Assembly: GCA_033629205.1 (NCBI GenBank)
Contig: CM066171.1
Span: 8,953,501 to 9,017,500, forward strand
DNA length: 64,000 bases
Source: Lithocarpus polystachyus
Lineage: Eukaryota; Streptophyta; Magnoliopsida; Fagales; Fagaceae
Direction: 5' to 3'
Below, piece after piece: positions 57,816 to 64,000 of this stretch; position 1 is the first letter of the stretch, and each line of letters opens with the position of its first letter. The notes beneath the pieces were generated by a model, which worked only from the letters and a program-made list of their open reading frames with translations, was not told the origin of the DNA and made no database searches. The translations under genes were made by a program, and so were the position numbers.

Positions 57816-60800
57816 AACTCAAATTTGACTTTTATTCTTTTGCCTCTTGGGCTGGAATAAAAGACAAATGTGATGATTTTGTGGAACCGAAAGTATGGAA
57901 AACTTAAGCTGGATCCCAAAAACATAAACAGTGGTGGCTTTAACTCTTTGACCTACCAGTAAGTTGTCGAGTTTAGGCCCATGGCCTAATGGCGGAAAAG
58001 ATGGTTATGGGTTCACATTTTTTATTTTTTCAACCACTACATGATTGGACTGCAGGTTGGACCCAAATGGAGTTGGAACCAGATTGGTGTGGACAAACCT
58101 GATTTATGCTTGACAGCACAGAATTGAGGTTGTGAAAGATCTAGGATTCTTTTGTTTTTTTCAAGACAACAAATGAAAAGGTTATGCTTGATAGCACAAA
58201 ATCGAGCTTCATTGAGGTTGTGAAAGATCTATGATTCTTTTTTTCTTTTTTTCTTTAATAAAACAAATGAAAAAGTTATGCTTGATAGCACCAAATTTAG
58301 CTTGGTAAAGATCTAAAGAGTTAAAGAGGGTTTTAGTATTCAAAGAGTTTGTTTTTTCCTAAATAAAAAAGTTAAGGGAAAAGGATGATTAATCGTGACA
58401 ACCCTATCTAAATATGACCATAATACCTCCTTACTCGATAAAAAACTATTGCCTAATAGGATAGACCATAAAGAATGCATGTGCAATCTCAAGTAAGTTA
58501 AGTTCTAACATAACCTAATTAATTTTACACTAGCGATCAATGATTTCAGACAGAAGAAATCAAGAAAGTAATAGTTCTTAAATTGAAAAAACTTCTTAAT
58601 ATAATATATTATTTATGCTATATTAACATTATTTGGATCTATATAGAATCCTCTCAAAATGACTATAGTAAGTGAGACTGGAATTAAGATTTTTTCATGG
58701 AAGAATTGAGTTTTGTTGCATTATCATAAATGGTTACTAATTTACTATGCTCAAAATTCTTACCACGATCGACCAACTAAGTTGTACTTTTAGGTCTTGG
58801 ACTTTTGGGAAATGGAATGGGATCATTGGAAGATTAAAGGCTATTGTATAGGGTCTCTTCATTAAGCTTAAAGTCTAGTTTCTCCAAACTAAATAGCATC
58901 ATTTCACTTTAGAAAAATATAAATTGAAGCTCCATCCTCAAAGCCACAATGGCAAACACATTATATTGTCTCTGATATAAATTGGTTATTTCACATGTCT
59001 CCTACCGCCCCTCTAATATTTCAACAAGCAATTCATGCAATCACTAGTTTGAACCATTGTATTTGGCTTTTTAATGTCCTTAATGTCTTTTAGAATAGAA
59101 GTGTCTTGATGTGTTCAATCAAACCTCTCATTCTTCATGAGAGCATCTCTTATAGGCAATCTCATGTGCGTTTCTGTTCCTCGAAGACTTTGATTATAAC
59201 ATTTAAAAAAAAAAAAAAAAACCCCACCTTCTTTTCGGTTATATTTGTTGCATGGAGATGGAGACAAATAACCTTTTAGTCAAATCTTACCACACAAGGC
59301 ATCAAATGCAAAGGAAAAAGATGACAATCCGAAGTTAGTTTATTGCTTAACTTGGATCATCTTATTATTGTTTTCAATTTATTACTTAACATGGATCATG
59401 TTGTTAATAATTTATAGCTAATGATCTATGTGAAAGGTATAATAATCAAAGGGGGACACTAGCCCTTAGCCTTGTCCCACACACCCCACTCTCTTCCGTG
59501 ATTGGCTCGTGTGGCATGGGACCCATTTGTCAAGGGGGCCATTTGTCATCACATGATTGGCACATGGCACGTGGGCATCAAAATAATACAGGTTCTTTGT
59601 TTTAAGTATACCTTTCCTTAATCTTCATGGATAACAAAATAGATAGGTTGACATGATTGAACTAAGAGAATTTATGGGTTTGTCGGCATATTGAATTTTT
59701 TAGCTATGTTGAATGCATCAATTCAGGTAGGAAAATTTTTTGTGATAGAGGGAGACATTGTAACACATGGGGTCCTCACCCTATGAAAATTATAATAATT
59801 AAAAATGGTTTACTCATTGGTTCTTTGTATATTGGATTTGTCCAAACTACGATAGGAAAGATTCTTTAACAATTAAAGAAAGACCTAATTTCTTTGGTTA
59901 GGCGGCTAATGCTTTTCTTCCATAAACTCTCACACATTTCAATTACATTTACATTTGATTTAGTGGAGTTGTTGGGATTTAATAAAGATCGTTGAGATCA
60001 TTAGGACTAAAAGTTTTTTTTAATTGTCCTTCAAATCAAGTTTTTTAATGGTCTAATTAGTGATGCAAGAAGATAAGACAAAGAAAGGAAATGGTGGGTT
60101 TGAAATTGATACCTTTGGTTGGAAGTTGGAACCCAAATTTTTTACCTTTGTTGAAAGTCCAAATTTTTGAGTGTGAATGATTTCCAATGTCTTTGTTATT
60201 GGTCATTTCCTTGCTGCCAGCAAGCATCACCCAACTCACAATAACCCAATGAATATTTAGTTGGGATGATAGAGGATGATTTATGAGAGGAGAAAATCTT
60301 TCAAGAATTCATTATTTATGAGAACATATCTCATGCATCCCTTGCATTCTCTATTATTTAGAATTTTTTTCTTTTTTAATAAAACTAATGGTTAACTTGT
60401 TTAATACGTGAAAAGGTTTAATAAAAAAAAATGTAATATGATACATATTTAATTAATAAATATTTTTGGTATCATAAGAAGTCATCAAGAAAATTAAAAG
60501 TTTCATTTTATATTATCACTAATATTATGCACTTGTGATGTATGGTTAATCATTGATCATATATAAAATAAGAAAAATATCTCGATAATATAATTAAAAT
60601 GAAACAATAAACATAAGATAAGAAAAACTTACTTGAAGTTACATGAATCATGATAGTGCAAATTATATAAGACCAAATTTTAATTAAAAATCAAAGATTA
60701 AAATAAATAATGAAACTTTTTTAAAATATCTTGAAACTTAATAAGTGAGTTAAACGGAGTAGTATTATAATTTTATTAAATCTTAAAATTTCCCTTAAAA

Positions 60801-63800
60801 TGAGCTATTTCAATAAATATACTTATAATGAATCACATGGCGAAATTATTTTTTACAACTTGTAATATTTAGATTAACTCATATATTTCCCAACTTTTAT
60901 TAATAAAAAAGTTTATTTTAATTTTTTTAGAGATTCTTGGTGGTAAAATTTTAATTGGAGTAATATTTTTAAATTTATTTTGAATATTTTGGTGATAATA
61001 GCTAAATGACTTATTATTATATGACTTTAAAATTCTCATATTTTTGTATTTCATAAGTTTCATTTGAAAAGGTATAACTAAAGTTCAATTTTAGCCCTTC
61101 AAGTTTGGAATTGTTTTTATTTTGGCCCTTTACAATTCAAAATTTTCATGTTGGCTCTCAATATTTGACTCAATTTTCATATTAGCCATGCCGTCTAGTT
61201 GGTTAATATTTTGATTATTCTGTTTCCTTCATGTTTAACTATTTCAATGAAATAATAGCTCTAAAATGTTATTGAATACATGAACATAGTTATTGTAGAC
61301 AGAAAAACATATTATACATGGTCAAATATATTATTAACAATAAGGGACTGTAGAGCTAATAGGAAAACCCAAATTATTAGAGAGATGCTACATGCATTTG
61401 ATACATAACTTATCCCATCATAGATATTTTGGTGCATTGAACCAAATTTTATTTTAGATTATATAATATAGATTCAATATTACCTAATAAAAAAAATTAC
61501 ACTCCTATATAACACGAGAGGAGAAACATTTTCAGAGATTCTTTTCCCTTTATCAAATTTGTCGTGGACTATAAGCCTTAAGGAGTTCAAAGACGGTAAG
61601 GCGTGATCAAAGAAAATTATCATGTTGTATACTCATGTCAAACTTCTCAAGTAATGAAATACTATGGTTACAAAATTAAGTGACAAAATAATAAGATGTA
61701 TCAACTTCAAAGCTCCATGCTTCTTATAAGATAGTTTGAAGATCACTCAATTAATCAGCTTTCTTAAGATTATTAACATCTCATAATTATTGATAGGGTA
61801 AGACTAGGTACAATATTTAGGTGTTGTAACAGTAGATTCTTCTCTTAAGATTCCACTATGTGGATTTTTTCTCATAGGAAGAAAGTGTATTTTTTAATTA
61901 AGTAGACACGTGACTAAATTTTAATAAAGGAATTTAAGGAACAGCACCTAAAGTGTTGTGCCTAAATTTTGTCCTTATTGATAATTCTATTAAATCTTTT
62001 TATATTTTTTAATGAGTAATGTTAACGGGCTTTTAGTGTGAATGGATGATGCTCCTCTACATTTTAATGCTATAATCTTAGCTAATATAGCTAATTTTTC
62101 TTAATAAAATTACAGTCTTCTTCTCAAAAAAAAAAAAAAAAAAAAGTTCGAATTCCCCCCAACCTCCACCACTAGTAAGAATTAAACCGTAAAAAAAAAG
62201 ACACAATCGTAACAAATCATCTCATAATCTTATTAACCACACAATTAATCTAAATTCAATATAACCTTAATTAAAGATAAAATACTAGTCACAAGGCTTA
62301 TCTTAAACTCCATCTATAATCTAAATTCAATATGACCTTAATTAAAGATAAAGTATAAGAGTTACAAGTCTTATCTTAAACTCCATCTATAATTAAAGGG
62401 TATACAAGAAGCATATAATCTCCCTTTAGCTTTTAGGTCATGGGGAGAATTCACTTTTTGTATCAAAGAAGCATGTATGTATAAGACAATACACACAAAC
62501 ACACAAAATGGGGTTCCCAATCAATTTCACTTTTTACACTTTTTTGGGGCGTGCCATGAATGAAAGAATGGAACAAGATCACATGTGAAACTACAAAACA
62601 AATCATGCTTCATGTAATTGTGGCAAGGTTGATGAGAATGTGTATGCAACTTAGGAAACACAATGGGTCCCTTGTGCATAGCCCTGGCCAGTTCACTACT
62701 CCATTGTTAAGGGGTCAACCTCAATGCCTATCTTTTGGTCCATCAAGCTCCCAACACCATCCATCATTTCTCAATGGCCATGGATGAAAATTTTGGCCAT
62801 TGGGAACAAAAAGGAGACGTGAGTGGCACGGTGGCACGCAGTAAAAGCATTTTTGTCTGCAAAAATAGAGAGAGCCTTCCTATATTTGATTCTTTTTTCG
62901 TGATACAATTCAAATTTTCACGATTGCATGTAATTATCGGTGAGGTTTTTTCTAGATGTCCACGTGTGAGAACTACTCAAACCCGACCTTTTTGAGTGCA
63001 TGCATGTATATACCCATAATTAAAGCTCACAAGTCAAAAGTACACACTTTTTTTTTTCTTTTAGATTTTATAAATTTCATGTAGATTAACTATATGAAGG
63101 TTGAAAAATTACAGATTTATAAAGTATTATAAATAGAGTATAAGTGTTAACGGATACCTGTTAATTAACAATTTTAAGAAGGTTTTAATGTCAAAGTTTT
63201 CAAAAATGATTGTTGGTTTTTTTTTCCATAAAAAGTTTTTAAAAATATTTTTTAAATTAATACCCTTATTAGGAGATCTGTTAACTTTTCTCATTTGCTT
63301 AGTTTAATTTTTAAATTCAAGAAACCAAATAAGATATAATAACCATCCGATAAAAAATTAAAGCTTAAAGTTTAGAATTTGTCACGTTTCAAATCTCTGG
63401 CGCCTTTTTGTTGCAATTGTTGAATAATATACTCCTTGCTCATTAAGGTTAAGGATGATATAGATTGGGTTGGCTTAACTTTATATCAAAATTTATAAAT
63501 TAAATTCTAAATATTTTATATAATTTTTACACCAAGCAGCATGAAAGGTCACAAAATAGTTGAAATTAAGGTCTTGATTACATATATATTATACTAGCAT
63601 TCAAACTATTTTGACATATAAAGACAACTTATAGGTCCTGTAGCCTAATATATGGTGCTAATTAGGACGTACTAATCATGCACAACGTGGGTAAGTACCT
63701 ATATTTAAATGCTAAAATTTGCTATGAGGGACAATACAAGGGGAAAAGAGAGAAAAGAAAACTCCATCAACTAAAACTTTGATATTAAAATTTAGTTTTA

Positions 63801-64000
63801 TCTAATCAAACATTTAAAAAGAAAAATCAAAATCTATCCCACTAAAGGTTACAAAGTTTTTTCCTTTTCTCCTTATGAAAACAACAAGCATTGTGGTAGA
63901 AAAATTGATGCACAAACTCAAAGATAATTTTGAATTTAGTAGGAGATTTTTCTTTTATTGGGTCAAACAATATAAGATGGATTTCCATATTAAATTATAT
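57816..64000. other. AT-rich intergenic stretch to the window end
   Basis: No gene supported. Contains three imperfect copies beginning ATGCTTGAYAGCAC at about 58109, 58185 and 58278, and a 71-bp tandem duplication at about 62248-62395 (CTAAATTCAATATRACCTTA). The plus-strand frames at 62560-62995 show no family motif. Confidence 0.5.

Noticed and set aside
57960..58020. Possible SINE head (GGCCCATGGCCTAATGGC then GGTTATGGGTTC)
   Set aside because: Box spacing and body are too degenerate, and no tail could be placed.
62560..62995. Two overlapping plus-strand frames
   Set aside because: No recognisable domain, no exon pattern and ordinary AT-rich context.
1..64000. CRISPR arrays, rRNA or bacterial operons
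   Set aside because: The direct repeats have no regular spacers, and the intron-rich genes are those of a plant nucleus.

Overview
The window reads as nuclear DNA of a woody core eudicot. The background is AT-rich, with many poly-A/T and TA/GA microsatellites. Genes have several exons with GT-AG introns, and the proteins are plant-type: a raffinose synthase family enzyme, a FIP37/WTAP homologue, an OCRE/G-patch protein and a kelch protein. Repeats include a Tat-lineage Ty3/gypsy retrotransposon, a probable solo LTR, tRNA-derived SINEs, LINE debris and MITEs. A Fagaceae-like rosid is my guess from the repeat style only.

Left part (1-9.25 kb): the first ~290 bases are a truncated copy of FIP37 exon 6 plus intron, ~97% like the same stretch 51.5 kb to the right. 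Next comes a decayed RPA70-like (OB-fold) pseudogene, then a complete kelch-type gene on the minus strand with a TATA box and a 5'UTR intron.

Retrotransposon (9,860-20,186): a complete, very young Tat-lineage Ty3/gypsy element. It has 592-bp LTRs in which I found no difference, a GTCAG target duplication, and one uninterrupted gag-pol frame with a second (archaeal-type) RNase H. Downstream of pol lie a ~109-bp tandem array and a separate antisense gene of four exons (643 codons) with its own TATA-like box. A paralogue of the empty insertion site lies 1 kb downstream. The 3' third is saturated with the pentamer GACGG/CCGTC.

Middle part (20.2-41 kb): an unrecognised minus-strand gene with an apparent frameshift and a 73-bp repeat array in its intron; a complete four-exon raffinose synthase-type gene (776 aa); then a repeat-rich tract with a probable 1-kb solo LTR nested in a TIR-like element, and a broken exon of the spliceosomal helicase Aquarius.

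Right part (41-64 kb): a ten-exon OCRE/G-patch gene (+) and a fourteen-exon FIP37/WTAP gene (-), the latter part of the m6A writer complex, lie tail to tail about 630 bp apart. FIP37 introns carry SINE, LINE and MITE remnants, and exon 11 has an apparent one-base problem at its 5' edge. The last 7-8 kb hold a LINE RNase H remnant, tandem duplications and otherwise featureless AT-rich DNA. Exon borders were set by eye from GT/AG sites and reading frame.
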